A stretch of DNA of 64,000 bases from Streptococcus sp. oral taxon 058 str. F0407 (GCF_000235485.1 NZ_JH378887.1:191153-255152), one strand, 5' to 3'. Numbered from the stretch's first letter, positions 47,053 to 56,360 are shown. Numbers and translations are program-made. The notes: a model not told the origin generated them from the letters alone.

Positions 47053-47081
47053 AATATACATTAAAAAAAAAATTAAGTCAA
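47053..47081 (-). promoter_or_regulatory. psaBCA promoter
   Basis: Leftward -35 TTGACT (complement of 47076-47081), 17 nt, -10 TATATT (complement of 47053-47058). Confidence 0.75.
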
Positions 47082-47090
47082 GTTAATTTT
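47069..47090. promoter_or_regulatory. PsaR/SloR-type operator
   Basis: AAAATTAA (47069-47076) and TTAATTTT (47083-47090) form a perfect inverted repeat around GTCAAG, matching the AT-rich recognition element of streptococcal Mn regulators (core AACTTGACTTAA on the minus strand). It overlaps the -35, so binding would exclude polymerase. Confidence 0.8.
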
Positions 47091-47207
47091 TAAAAAATTT
47101 AATAAAATAACAATAAAATGAAAGATACAAGAAATTTATTTTTGATTGCATTCCCTAGATTTTTTTGCTAAGCTAGGAATAAGTGAAAATATGAAAGCGA
47201 GAACAAG

Positions 47208-49100
47208 ATGACACGTTATCAAGACGATTTTTATGATGCAATCAATGGCGAATGGGAAAAAACAGCTGTCATTCCAGCTGACAAATCTCGAACAGGTGGT
47301 TTTATTGACCTTGATGAGGAAATTGAAGAGTTGATGCTAGCAACTACGAACAAGTGGTTGGCAGGTGAGGATGTTCCAGAGGATGCTATCCTCGCCAACT
47401 TTGTTAAGTACCATCGCATGGTACGTGATTTTGACAAAAGAGAAGCAGATGGGATCAAGCCTGTCCTTTCTCTACTCAAGGAATACCAAGATTTGGAGAG
47501 TTTTGCAGATTTTACCAGCAAACTAGCAGCGTTTGAACTAGCTGGTAAACCAAACTTCTTGCCATTTGGTGTTTCACCAGACTTTATGGATGCCAGAACC
47601 AATGTTCTCTGGGCAAGTGCACCAGGCACTATCCTACCAGATACGACTTACTATGCTGAAGACCATCCTCAACGTGAGGAGTTGCTAGGTTTGTGGAAGG
47701 AAAGTACCACAAATCTTCTCAAAGCCTATGATTTTTCAGAAGAAGAAATCGCAGACTTATTAGAGAAACGATTGGAATTGGACCGTCGCATTGCAGCTGT
47801 GGTGCTTTCTAACGAAGAAAGTTCAGAATATGCCAAACTCTACCATCCATACGCTTATGAAGATTTCAAGAAATTTGCTCCTGCCCTACCTTTGGATGAT
47901 TTCTTCCAAGCAGTTCTTGGACAAACTCCAGATAAGGTTATCGTAGACGAGGAACGTTTCTGGCAAGCAGCAGAGCAATTCTATAGTGAAGAAGCGTGGC
48001 CTTTACTTAAGGCGACTTTGGTTTTGGGCGTGGTGAATCTCTCAACCAGCTATCTCACAGACGAGATTCGTGTCTTGTCAGGTGCCTATGGACGTGCCCT
48101 TTCAGGTGTTCCAGAAGCTCAGGACAAGGTCAAGGCAGCTTATCACTTGGCCCAAGGACCTTTCAAGCAGGCTCTGGGTCTCTGGTACGCGCATGAAAAA
48201 TTCTCCCCAGAAGCTAAGGCAGACGTAGAGAAAAAAGTGGCGACTATGATTGATGTGTATAAGGAACGCTTGGCTAAGAATGACTGGCTCACACCTGAAA
48301 CTCGTGAAAAGGCCATTGTCAAACTCAATGTCATCAAGCCTTATATCGGTTATCCAGAGGAATTACCAGCCCGCTACAAGGATAAAGTAGTGGATGAAAC
48401 CGTCAGCCTATTTGAGAATGCCTTAGCCTTTGCACGTGTGGAAATCAAGCATAGCTGGAGCAAGTGGAACCAACCAGTGGACTACAAGGAGTGGGGGATG
48501 CCAGCACATATGGTCAATGCCTACTACAATCCTCAGAAGAACTTGATTGTCTTCCCAGCAGCTATATTACAGGCGCCTTTCTATGACTTGCATCAGTCAT
48601 CTTCTGCTAACTACGGTGGTATTGGTGCTGTTATTGCCCACGAGATTTCTCATGCCTTTGACACAAATGGCGCTTCCTTTGATGAAAATGGTAGTCTCAA
48701 GGATTGGTGGACAGAGAGTGACTATGCCGCCTTTAAAGAAAAAACGCAAAAAGTTATCGACCAATTTGATGGCCAAGAATCTTACGGCGCAAGGATTAAC
48801 GGAAAACTAACCGTATCAGAAAACGTTGCGGACCTAGGAGGGATTGCTGCAGCCCTTGAAGCTGCCAAGAGAGAACCAGACTTCTCTGCTGAAGAATTCT
48901 TCCACAACTTTGCTCGTATCTGGCGCATGAAAGGTCGTCCGGAGTTGATGAAACTCATGGCTAGTGTCGATGTCCACGCGCCAGCTAAACTCCGTGTCAA
49001 CATCCAAGTACCCAACTTCGATGACTTCTTTACAACTTATGATGTAAAAGAAGGCGACGGTATGTGGCGCGCACCAGAGGATCGTGTGATTATTTGGTAA
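47208..49100 (+). CDS. pepO: PepO, M13-family metalloendopeptidase
   Basis: 630 residues, no signal peptide. The zinc site is His478-Glu479-x-x-His482 in VIAHEISHAFD, with ENVADLGG downstream supplying the third ligand. Substrate-binding NAYYNPQKN lies before it. It cleaves oligopeptides; pneumococcal PepO is also found at the surface and binds host proteins. Divergent from psaBCA, as in pneumococcus. Confidence 0.95.
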   Translation: MTRYQDDFYDAINGEWEKTAVIPADKSRTGGFIDLDEEIEELMLATTNKWLAGEDVPEDAILANFVKYHRMVRDFDKREADGIKPVLSLLKEYQDLESFADFTSKLAAFELAGKPNFLPFGVSPDFMDARTNVLWASAPGTILPDTTYYAEDHPQREELLGLWKESTTNLLKAYDFSEEEIADLLEKRLELDRRIAAVVLSNEESSEYAKLYHPYAYEDFKKFAPALPLDDFFQAVLGQTPDKVIVDEERFWQAAEQFYSEEAWPLLKATLVLGVVNLSTSYLTDEIRVLSGAYGRALSGVPEAQDKVKAAYHLAQGPFKQALGLWYAHEKFSPEAKADVEKKVATMIDVYKERLAKNDWLTPETREKAIVKLNVIKPYIGYPEELPARYKDKVVDETVSLFENALAFARVEIKHSWSKWNQPVDYKEWGMPAHMVNAYYNPQKNLIVFPAAILQAPFYDLHQSSSANYGGIGAVIAHEISHAFDTNGASFDENGSLKDWWTESDYAAFKEKTQKVIDQFDGQESYGARINGKLTVSENVADLGGIAAALEAAKREPDFSAEEFFHNFARIWRMKGRPELMKLMASVDVHAPAKLRVNIQVPNFDDFFTTYDVKEGDGMWRAPEDRVIIW

Positions 49101-49104
49101 GACT

Positions 49105-49134
49105 AAAACCAAGGATAGCATCCTTGGTTTTTTT
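49105..49134. terminator. pepO terminator
   Basis: AAAACCAAGGAT (49105-49116) pairs perfectly with ATCCTTGGTTTT (49120-49131); bidirectional, also ending the convergent hydrolase gene. Confidence 0.9.
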
Positions 49135-49139
49135 GCTTG

Positions 49140-49769
49140 CTAGAAAAAGGGATTAAAAGTCTTTTCGTGAGCGATAGTCGTAGCTGGACCATGGCCGGGG
49201 TAGACGTCGTAGTTAGGAAGAGTGAAGAGTTGAGTCTGAATGCTATGGAGGAGTTGTTCCATGCTACCAGTAGGGAGGTCGGTCCGTCCGATGGTTTCGC
49301 GGAAAAGAGCATCTCCCGTCAAGACTAGATGGGCATCAGGAAAGACTAGGGAAACACCACCGATAGAGTGGCCTGGGGTTGGTAGGGCAGTAAAACGGAA
49401 TTCTTCAAGCTGGTATTCTTGATGAAAAACAAAGGTGTGTTCAGCTGGTTTGCAGACGACATTAGCCATATCATCATGACGAGGTAGGCCAGAGAGATTG
49501 TCTACGGGAGTATAGAGCCAGCTAGCCTCACTTTCTGCTACATAAACTGGTGGCGCTCCAAAAGTATCTCTGACCAAGTCAAGACTCATAATATGGTCGT
49601 AGTGGGTGTGGGTCAGGAGAATCGCACAGACGGGTTTGTTGATTTTCTCGATAGTTTTGCGAATAGCTTCCCAATGGCTACCAGGATCGACCACAATCAG
49701 GTGTTGGTATCCTTCTAGATAATAAGTATTTTCATAAGCAACAGGATTCACGGTTTTATGGATTTTCAT
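49140..49769 (-). CDS. Metallo-beta-lactamase-fold hydrolase (glyoxalase II-like)
   Basis: 209 residues. Metal-binding THTHYDH near residue 54, PTPGHSIGG near 131, TGDALF near 151 and PGHGPAT near 193 give a complete MBL-fold metal site. Glyoxalase II-type thioester hydrolysis is a common annotation, but the substrate is unknown. Leftward single gene, convergent with pepO. Confidence 0.85.
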   Translation of the reverse strand: MKIHKTVNPVAYENTYYLEGYQHLIVVDPGSHWEAIRKTIEKINKPVCAILLTHTHYDHIMSLDLVRDTFGAPPVYVAESEASWLYTPVDNLSGLPRHDDMANVVCKPAEHTFVFHQEYQLEEFRFTALPTPGHSIGGVSLVFPDAHLVLTGDALFRETIGRTDLPTGSMEQLLHSIQTQLFTLPNYDVYPGHGPATTIAHEKTFNPFF

Positions 49770-49870
49770 ACTGGCTCCAATCTCAAAGAATGTACTAAAC
49801 TAAGTATAGCATAGAAGAGTGAAATAAAGTAAAAAGAAAGTCCCTCTTTTGTGTTAGAGGAACAACGGTC

Positions 49871-51064
49871 TTATTTAAACTTGAAACCTTCGTAAATGAG
49901 TTTTGCTTTGGGATTCTTTTTCTTGATTTGCTTAGCAAGGACTTTCATCATAGGAAGAGGTCCACACATATAGACCGTAGTCTGGTCAGGGATTTCTTCT
50001 TGCTCCAAAGTCAGGTATCCATTTTCATTACTATCGACCAGCTGTAGGTCAAAGTTAGCATTTTGACGGGCATAATCACGAAGTAGATCTAGGTAGACAG
50101 CATTTTCCTTTCCACGGAAACTATAGTAGAAACGAACGTTCTTGTCTAGGATAGGATGCTCTCGGATATAAGAGATGAAAGGTGTCATTCCAATACCACC
50201 TGCGATCCAGATTTGTTGCTTTGAACCGTGTGCCATAGTCATATGCCCATAAGCTCGATCGACAGCAACCTTGCTACCAACTTGAAGTTTGTCATAGATA
50301 TTCTTGGTGTGGTCACCAGAATTTTTAATTGTAAAATAAAGAGTTCGTCCTCTCCCTCCAGAGATGGAGAAAGGGTGTGGAGCAGTCTCAAAACCTTTCT
50401 GGAAAATTTTTAGAAAAGCAAATTGTCCATATTCGTAGGTGAAAGGATGACTGAGTTCTATTTCAATTTCAGTTGTATCGTGGTTGAGGTGTTTGATTCC
50501 TACGATTTTTCCAAGATAGGTGAAACCGACCTTTTGATAAAGGAAAATAATATAAAAACCAGCAAGCAAGCCTAAAATAGCATAGATTCCAAAAATAAGA
50601 CCTAGGAAACTAAAGGAGAGGAGACGATTTCCCATGATCATCAAAACATGAAAGAGTCCAAAGATATAGGCTAGATAAACCAATCGATGAATCCATCTCC
50701 AAGCTTCATACTGGATGTATTGTCCCAGATAGGCAACCAGAACAATGCTGATAAAGATATAGATAGCGATATTTCCAAACTGGGCGGCTAAATGCGAACC
50801 CCAGAGACCTCCCATGCTAAAGTTGTGTAGGGTTAGTAGGAGAATAGATAGGAAAGCGGTGAATTTATGAGCTAGATACATCTTTTCAAGTCCGTTAAAC
50901 CAAGTCTCAAGCAGGGGTAAACGGCTAGCTAATATAAAAGTAAGTGAGAGGGTAGTGAGAGCTAAACCAGGGATTAGAAACTGACTAGCACCTGAACTGA
51001 GCCAAGCTAGAATAGTCAGAAGCATACTAAGTCCAATAAATAAAATACCTTTTAATGATTTCAT
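49871..51064 (-). CDS. Ferric-reductase-like transmembrane flavoprotein
   Basis: 397 residues. The N-terminal half has six or so membrane helices with His residues in helices 3 and 4 (AHKFTAFLSILLLTLHNFSM, WRWIHRLVYLAYIFGLFHVL) that could hold heme. The C-terminal half is a ferredoxin-reductase module: FAD motif PHPFSISGG, NAD motif IAGGIGMTPF and YMCGPLPMMKVL. It probably moves electrons from NAD(P)H across the membrane; related proteins are called iron reductases. A weak hairpin at about 49830-49862 follows it. Confidence 0.83.
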   Translation of the reverse strand: MKSLKGILFIGLSMLLTILAWLSSGASQFLIPGLALTTLSLTFILASRLPLLETWFNGLEKMYLAHKFTAFLSILLLTLHNFSMGGLWGSHLAAQFGNIAIYIFISIVLVAYLGQYIQYEAWRWIHRLVYLAYIFGLFHVLMIMGNRLLSFSFLGLIFGIYAILGLLAGFYIIFLYQKVGFTYLGKIVGIKHLNHDTTEIEIELSHPFTYEYGQFAFLKIFQKGFETAPHPFSISGGRGRTLYFTIKNSGDHTKNIYDKLQVGSKVAVDRAYGHMTMAHGSKQQIWIAGGIGMTPFISYIREHPILDKNVRFYYSFRGKENAVYLDLLRDYARQNANFDLQLVDSNENGYLTLEQEEIPDQTTVYMCGPLPMMKVLAKQIKKKNPKAKLIYEGFKFK

Positions 51065-51164
51065 AGATTATCCTATGTTAAATGTAATAAGATTTGTTAC
51101 ATTTTGACAAAAAAAGAATCTCTCGTCAAGGTTCGTGATTTAGACTAACTTTTCTGACCCTTTT

Positions 51165-51206
51165 TTCTAAAAAAGCCAAGGAATCGGGTGATTCATTGAC
51201 TTTCTT
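51165..51206 (-). terminator. Terminator of the Mbeg1-like gene
   Basis: GAATC/GATTC stem (with flanking pairings) followed leftward by a U-rich tract. Moderate hairpin. Confidence 0.5.
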
Positions 51207-51209
51207 ATC

Positions 51210-52283
51210 TTAACGATTCTTCCAAGCTTGGTAGCGGGTGTCAATCAAGAGTTGGGTTAAGCGTCCCATGGTTTCTCTTTCTTCGGGAGTGAGGGATTGA
51301 GCTTGGACAAAGAGATGGTGAATGTGTTCAATAACCTTGAAGGAAGAAAGATCGTTGATGGAGGAGATACCTGCATCAAGAATGATTCCAAAAAAGAGGT
51401 CGAAGTAGAGCTGCAGTTCCGTATCAGGGACCGTCTCAACCCATTCCTTGAAAGTGGTATCGACTTGCTGGCTGTCACTATTGGTCTCATCCAGTTGGAC
51501 AAAGTGTTTGTCTTCAACCTGCCAACTAAAGGTGTCGTGCTGGGCAATACCACCTAGGGCAGTGCTTCGAACGACGATTTTTTTATCAGGAATTTCCAGC
51601 ATCATCCCGATGATAGACCCTTGTGGGACAAATACTTTCGTCCTTTCCATCATGTTTTGATAGCCAGCTGTTTCGGTCAGTTCCTTGTGAAGGCCAGGCG
51701 CATCAAAAGTATAGACAGCGACAATGTTTTTTTGTAAAAGTGGCTCAAGGTGGCTGGTAGCGTAGACGGCTAGGTTGCCTCCTTTTGAGTGTCCTGCCAG
51801 AATAAGCTTTTGGTTAGGATGTTGAGCAAAAAAGTCCTGTAAATACTGGAGGGCGTGTTTTTGAGCTGGAATTTCTTTCATATAGGTCATATGGAAATCT
51901 TCTTTCCAACCGATGATACTATCATCCGTTCCGCGAAAAACAAGCAAATAGGTATCGAGACTGATACGATAAGTCATAGCTGCAAACTGTTTTTGCAATT
52001 CAGGATCGATATCATTGATAAAGTTTGAGAGCTTGCAATTTTTAAACCGTTTGTGTTGAGATAGTTGATCCAACAACTGGAGGCGGTTCTTATTGGTCAG
52101 CATAGTCGTTTCTCTAGGGATTTGAGGTGCTAGATCTATGAGACGCTTTGGTTCTTGAGCGACTACATCATCAAAAGGAAGATAGGTTAATTCAGTCAAG
52201 CAAAGAACGTCTAGCTCGTTCATTGGGAGGTCATAAAAGGAATCGTATGCTACATCATTCAAGTAGTCAAAAATATTAGCCAT
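51210..52283 (-). CDS. Mbeg1-like (DUF2974) alpha/beta-hydrolase
   Basis: 357 residues. The nucleophile elbow is GHSKGGNLA near residue 160, preceded by LVFRGTDDSIIGWKEDFHM, the lipase class 3/DUF2974 pattern. Asp and His partners are expected in the C-terminal third (FDAPGL...; AQHDTFSW). It is probably a cytoplasmic lipase or esterase with no known substrate. GGAGC on the minus strand precedes the ATG. Confidence 0.8.
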   Translation of the reverse strand: MANIFDYLNDVAYDSFYDLPMNELDVLCLTELTYLPFDDVVAQEPKRLIDLAPQIPRETTMLTNKNRLQLLDQLSQHKRFKNCKLSNFINDIDPELQKQFAAMTYRISLDTYLLVFRGTDDSIIGWKEDFHMTYMKEIPAQKHALQYLQDFFAQHPNQKLILAGHSKGGNLAVYATSHLEPLLQKNIVAVYTFDAPGLHKELTETAGYQNMMERTKVFVPQGSIIGMMLEIPDKKIVVRSTALGGIAQHDTFSWQVEDKHFVQLDETNSDSQQVDTTFKEWVETVPDTELQLYFDLFFGIILDAGISSINDLSSFKVIEHIHHLFVQAQSLTPEERETMGRLTQLLIDTRYQAWKNR

Positions 52284-52410
52284 AAAAGCTCCTTTCTCTA
52301 TGTTTATCCTACCACATTTACATAGAATTAGCTAGTAGGCTTGTTTAGTCTCCCTCCATAATGAACTAGTAGTCGGGGTTTAATTCAGATATACAGAAGA
52401 CAGATTGCTT

Positions 52411-53187
52411 TTATTTCAAACCTCTAAATGAACTTACTTGGATATTTTTGTTATCAATGTCATTTTTCTTTAAAAAATTCTTCATCTCATTTACATTATC
52501 AGGCTGACCTGTGATGAGATAGCTGGCTTGATTGCCGTATTCATCAATAGCACGTTTTAAAAATTCTTGACTTTGAGAAAATTCATCGCTAGTTTTATAA
52601 GTAAAATTCGATGTTTTTTGAGCCAGTTCCTTCATCTCATTATCGAAAATAGTAACTCCTTTGTCATAATGGTTGAGAATAATCGGACATTTACCAGCCC
52701 ATTCTTTGATAAGGGGACGTAAAGCAGAAATGCCAACATCAGATGCAAAGCAAACTAGTGGCTGATTCGTATCTTTAACGGTTAAAGAGGAATCCAGCCA
52801 ACTCATCTCAATCTCACTGCCAGCAGATAAATGTGTTAAGGTTTCCTTAAAGTGGCTACCACTATTATGCGTTAAAATGAGGATCTCATCTTCATCAGGT
52901 GTGGAGGCAATGGTTAGCCATCGACTGGTCTGCTCTCCCTTAGCTTCATATTTTTTAGCAGTAGACGAGGTATCAGGGAGTGTAAACTTAGCATAAGCCC
53001 CAGCTTTCCAGATTTGATGACTCGGTTTTGTGATATGAATTAAATATAGATCTCCGCTGGGGTTTTCGATGGATTTTATCGATAATGTCTGACTTCGTCC
53101 AAGATAGGCGATGGCACCCCAAGTTATAAGGGCTAGTAATCCAAGTGTTGAAAGAATGATAATAAACATTTTTTTACCTCTTTTCAT
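52411..53187 (-). CDS. Membrane-anchored ferredoxin-reductase-like protein
   Basis: 258 residues from the ATG at 53187, 9 nt after GGAG; a longer frame begins at 53238 inside the operator. One N-terminal membrane helix (FIIILSTLGLLALITWGAIA) is followed by an FAD/NAD-binding module: GAYAKFTLPD, SRWLTIASTPDED, FASDVGISALRPLI and SYLITGQPDNVNEMKNFL. The NAD glycine motif is divergent (ASDVG). It lacks the heme-membrane domain of the 49871 gene. Divergence from the TetR gene's operator type suggests control by that TetR. Confidence 0.75.
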   Translation of the reverse strand: MKRGKKMFIIILSTLGLLALITWGAIAYLGRSQTLSIKSIENPSGDLYLIHITKPSHQIWKAGAYAKFTLPDTSSTAKKYEAKGEQTSRWLTIASTPDEDEILILTHNSGSHFKETLTHLSAGSEIEMSWLDSSLTVKDTNQPLVCFASDVGISALRPLIKEWAGKCPIILNHYDKGVTIFDNEMKELAQKTSNFTYKTSDEFSQSQEFLKRAIDEYGNQASYLITGQPDNVNEMKNFLKKNDIDNKNIQVSSFRGLK

Positions 53188-53214
53188 TTTTTTATGACTC
53201 CTATTCTTAATTAT

Positions 53215-53241
53215 TGAATGAACTAGAATTAAATTCATTCA
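53215..53241. promoter_or_regulatory. TetR-type operator upstream of the reductase gene
   Basis: TGAATGAA (53215-53222) and TTCATTCA (53234-53241), an inverted repeat with an 11-bp gap. The same arms occur upstream of the TetR gene. Confidence 0.7.
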
Positions 53242-53272
53242 TAAATTTCCAAAAAATAAAGAAATCCATTCT

Positions 53273-53836
53273 TTATTTTAGAACTCCTTTTATGAAGTTG
53301 GTTGCAAGTATTTCGACAGTTTTGCTAATATCTGGAAAATCTTTTTCCGTAATATGCATATCCATGTAGTAAAATAGGTTGTAAACTTGTAAAATCTCTT
53401 GAATCTTTTCTGGAGAATACCCTTCAGCCTGCATACGATTTGTAAAGGTTTTAACTAGAAACTGATGAAATGGATTTGCGACTTTGCCTTCTTCTGAGGA
53501 ATAGTAGCTATGCAACTCATCGGCTATGGCAGGATTGTACCATTCTGCAAGGATTTTATTGGAAGAAACGAGTGCTCTGGACTGAGCAAAGAGTTGACTA
53601 ATAAGATCAATCATATCAATTTCCCAATCCAGTTCTTCAATCATAGCTTGGCGAACATGGTTGTTTTCATCTATATAGATGTCTAGAAAAATGGCTTCTT
53701 TACTCTCGTAATAGTTATAAAAAGAGCCGACTGCTACACCAGCTTGCCTAGCAATTTCTGAAATTCCTGTCGCCTTGTAACCCTTTTTCGAAAAAACGTC
53801 ATAAGCCGCTGTTTTTAAAGCTTGTTTTTTGTCCAA
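53273..53836 (-). CDS. TetR-family transcriptional regulator
   Basis: 187 residues. N-terminal HTH: YKATGISEIARQAGVAVGSF followed by NYYESKEAIFLDIY. The C-terminal ligand domain is unassigned. The reductase gene lies just downstream in the same direction, and matching inverted repeats precede both genes, so it likely represses itself and the reductase. Confidence 0.88.
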   Translation of the reverse strand: MDKKQALKTAAYDVFSKKGYKATGISEIARQAGVAVGSFYNYYESKEAIFLDIYIDENNHVRQAMIEELDWEIDMIDLISQLFAQSRALVSSNKILAEWYNPAIADELHSYYSSEEGKVANPFHQFLVKTFTNRMQAEGYSPEKIQEILQVYNLFYYMDMHITEKDFPDISKTVEILATNFIKGVLK

Positions 53837-53858
53837 TATGATTTAATCTCCTTTGCTT

Positions 53859-53890
53859 TATGAATGAATAGATTGATTTGTTCATTCATA
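53859..53890. promoter_or_regulatory. TetR autoregulatory operator
   Basis: TATGAATGAA (53859-53868) and TTCATTCATA (53881-53890), a perfect 10-bp inverted repeat with a 12-bp gap, 23 bp upstream of the tetR ATG. Confidence 0.75.
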
Positions 53891-54247
53891 TTCTAACAAA
53901 TCATGGCTAGCTTGTCAATAAGAAGGATAAATTAGTTTAAAGAAATTACATTTATGAACAGAAGAGTTACATAAGCTTATAAGGCATTTACTTTGATGAG
54001 ATTGTTAATTTTAAATCTTTTTTTAAGTAAAAAAACACGGACCAAATGAGCGCAAAAAAGGGGAAAAATAGGATAAGGCTGGAACTATAGTTAAAAATAA
54101 GGTATGATATCAATGGGATTATTCTCTATTTAGCTTTCGCTTCCTAATCTGGATTTGAAAAATAGATAGCCGAATAGTTGAGATACTAATCCATAGATTT
54201 TTTTATTAAGGCATTTGATATTTTGAACAAGAGTAAAGGAGGAACGC
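53891..54247. other. Intergenic region between tetR and the two-component system
   Basis: About 350 bp, AT-rich, with no open frame or repeat that I recognise. AAAGGAGG at about 54236 is the response-regulator ribosome binding site. Confidence 0.5.
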
Positions 54248-54925
54248 ATGCACAAGATTTTATTAGTAGAAGATGACCAAGTTATTCGCCAACAGGTTGG
54301 TAAAATCCTCTCTGAATGGGGCTTTGAAGTAGTCTTGGTGGAAGACTTTATGGAAGTGCTGAGTTTATTTGCCCAGTCGGAACCTCATTTGGTCCTCATG
54401 GATATTGGCCTGCCTCTTTTTAATGGCTATCACTGGTGTCAGGAGATTCGCAAGATTTCCAAGGTGCCCATTATGTTTTTGTCTTCTAGAGATCAGGCTA
54501 TGGATATTGTCATGGCGATCAATATGGGAGCGGATGACTTTGTAACCAAGCCTTTTGATCAGCAGGTTCTCCTTGCCAAGGTTCAGGGTTTATTGCGCCG
54601 TTCCTATGAGTTTGGGCGGGATGAGAGTTTGCTGGAGTATGCAGGTGTGATCCTCAATACCAAGTCTATGGATCTGCACTATCGGGGTGAAGTCCTGAGC
54701 TTAACCAAGAATGAATTTCAGATTCTACGAGTTTTATTTGAACATGCGGGCAATATTGTGGCGCGTGATGATCTGATGCGGGAACTCTGGAACAGCGACT
54801 TTTTCATCGACGACAATACCCTGTCTGTCAATGTTGCTCGTTTGCGCAAAAAGCTGGAGGAACAAGGCTTGGTGGGCTTTATCGAAACCAAGAAAGGGAT
54901 AGGATACGGATTGAAACATGCTTGA
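54248..54925 (+). CDS. OmpR-family response regulator (pneumococcal TCS01-like)
   Basis: 225 residues. Receiver domain: LLVEDD at 5-10, phosphoacceptor Asp52 in LVLMDIGLP, FLSSRD and KPFD. C-terminal winged helix: LSLTKNEFQILRVLFEHAGN and VARLRKKLEEQG. The neighbourhood (upstream of thrS) matches pneumococcal two-component system 01. Overlaps the kinase gene by 8 bp. Confidence 0.92.
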   Translation: MHKILLVEDDQVIRQQVGKILSEWGFEVVLVEDFMEVLSLFAQSEPHLVLMDIGLPLFNGYHWCQEIRKISKVPIMFLSSRDQAMDIVMAINMGADDFVTKPFDQQVLLAKVQGLLRRSYEFGRDESLLEYAGVILNTKSMDLHYRGEVLSLTKNEFQILRVLFEHAGNIVARDDLMRELWNSDFFIDDNTLSVNVARLRKKLEEQGLVGFIETKKGIGYGLKHA

Positions 54926-55892
54926 TTGGAAACCATTTTTTTTAGCCTATCTGCGCTCTCGTAGTCGCATCTTTGTCTATATTTTTTCGTTGGGATTTCT
55001 TGTCCTACTCTTTCAGTTTCTGTTTGCTAGTCTAGGATCTTATTTTCTTTATTTTTTGCTACTCAGTAGTTTTTTGACCTTTTTATTTTTGGCTTGGGAT
55101 ATGTTTGCAGAAGCCCAGATTTACCGTCAGGAAATTCTCTATGCTGAGAGAGCTCCTAAGTCTCCTCTGGAATGTGCGCTGGTAGAGAAACTTGAAGAGC
55201 GAGAATCTGAATTGTATCAAAAGAAGTCGGAAGCACAAAGCAAGCTGACGGATTTGCTTGATTACTATACCTTGTGGGTTCACCAGATCAAGACCCCCAT
55301 TGCGGCTAGTCGACTTTTAGTGGCAGTAGTTTCTGATCGGGAGGTCAAGCAGCAACTGGAACAGGAAATCTTCAAGATTGACTCCTATACCAATCTGGTG
55401 TTGCAGTACCTGCGTTTGGAGAGTTTTCACGATGATTTGGTATTTGAACAGGTTCAAGTGGAGGACTTGATCAAGGAGATGGTTCGTAAGTATGCTCTTT
55501 TCTTTATCCAAAAGGGACTGACGGTCAATCTACATGACCTTGACAAAATCATCGTGACCGATAAGAAGTGGCTGTTGGTCGTCATTGAACAAATCCTCTC
55601 AAACAGCCTCAAATATACCAAGAAAGGTGGACTAGAGATTTATATGGAAGGCCAGGAGCTCTGTATCAAGGATACGGGAATCGGGATTAAAAACAGCGAT
55701 GTCCTCCGAGTCTTTGAACGTGGCTTTTCAGGCTACAATGGCCGTCTGACCCAGCAATCATCTGGACTTGGCCTCTATCTATCTAAGAAAATTTCTAAAG
55801 AACTGGGCCACCAGATTCGTATCGAGTCTGAGGTTGGGATAGGAACAACCGTTCGCATCAAGTTTTCCAATAGGAATCTGATGATTGAGTAA
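54918..55892 (+). CDS. BceS/GraS-like intramembrane-sensing histidine kinase
   Basis: 324 residues. Two closely spaced N-terminal membrane helices with almost no extracellular loop, then a dimerisation helix with His122 in HQIKTPIAASRLLV, N-box EQILSNSLKYTKKGG, G1 KDTGIGIKNSD and G2 SSGLGLYLS. Kinases of this shape usually sense cell-envelope antimicrobials through an ABC transporter; no BceAB-type transporter is adjacent here. Confidence 0.88.
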   Translation: MLDWKPFFLAYLRSRSRIFVYIFSLGFLVLLFQFLFASLGSYFLYFLLLSSFLTFLFLAWDMFAEAQIYRQEILYAERAPKSPLECALVEKLEERESELYQKKSEAQSKLTDLLDYYTLWVHQIKTPIAASRLLVAVVSDREVKQQLEQEIFKIDSYTNLVLQYLRLESFHDDLVFEQVQVEDLIKEMVRKYALFFIQKGLTVNLHDLDKIIVTDKKWLLVVIEQILSNSLKYTKKGGLEIYMEGQELCIKDTGIGIKNSDVLRVFERGFSGYNGRLTQQSSGLGLYLSKKISKELGHQIRIESEVGIGTTVRIKFSNRNLMIE

Positions 55893-56052
55893 GCATAGTT
55901 GATGACAACCTTATCCATCTGTGGAATTTTTGTTCTAGTCTATATCTCTATTTTCATGATAACGTCTAGAAGTTACCGTAAGATTGTCCAGATGTAAAAA
56001 ATGTTACACTAGGAAACGACTAGAATATAGTCAAAAAATAAAAGAGGCAAAA

Positions 56053-56355
56053 ATGAAAGAAAGTTATTTTGACGGAGGTATCCTAGATTATAGTGGATAC
56101 TCTATCTTAGTAGCCATAATTTTCGGGCTTACCTTGGGGATCGCAACACCTTGGGCGATTTGCATGATGCAAGATTGGTAAATCAAACACACGGTAGTAG
56201 ATGGTCAACGTCTATACTTTGACGGGACTGGAGCACAACTATTCGGCTACTGGATCAAGTGATTTCTTCTAACCATCATCACGTTTGGGATCTATGGCTT
56301 CTGGTTGAAAATAAAAATGGAGCAATGGAATGTCAAACACACTCATCATGTTTAA
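56053..56355 (+). pseudogene. Small DUF898-like membrane protein gene with two in-frame stops
   Basis: A single frame of 100 codons runs from ATG 56053 to TAA 56353-56355 but is interrupted by TAA at 56179-56181 and TGA at 56260-56262. The pieces read MKESYFDGGILDYSGYSILV to ICMMQDW, then IKHTVVDGQRLYFDGTGAQL to GYWIK, then FLLTIITFGIYGFW to VKHTHHV. They fit one small membrane protein family of streptococci. The stops replace a probable Glu and Trp codon. Only 42 residues would be made. Confidence 0.75.
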
Positions 56356-56360
56356 ACATT

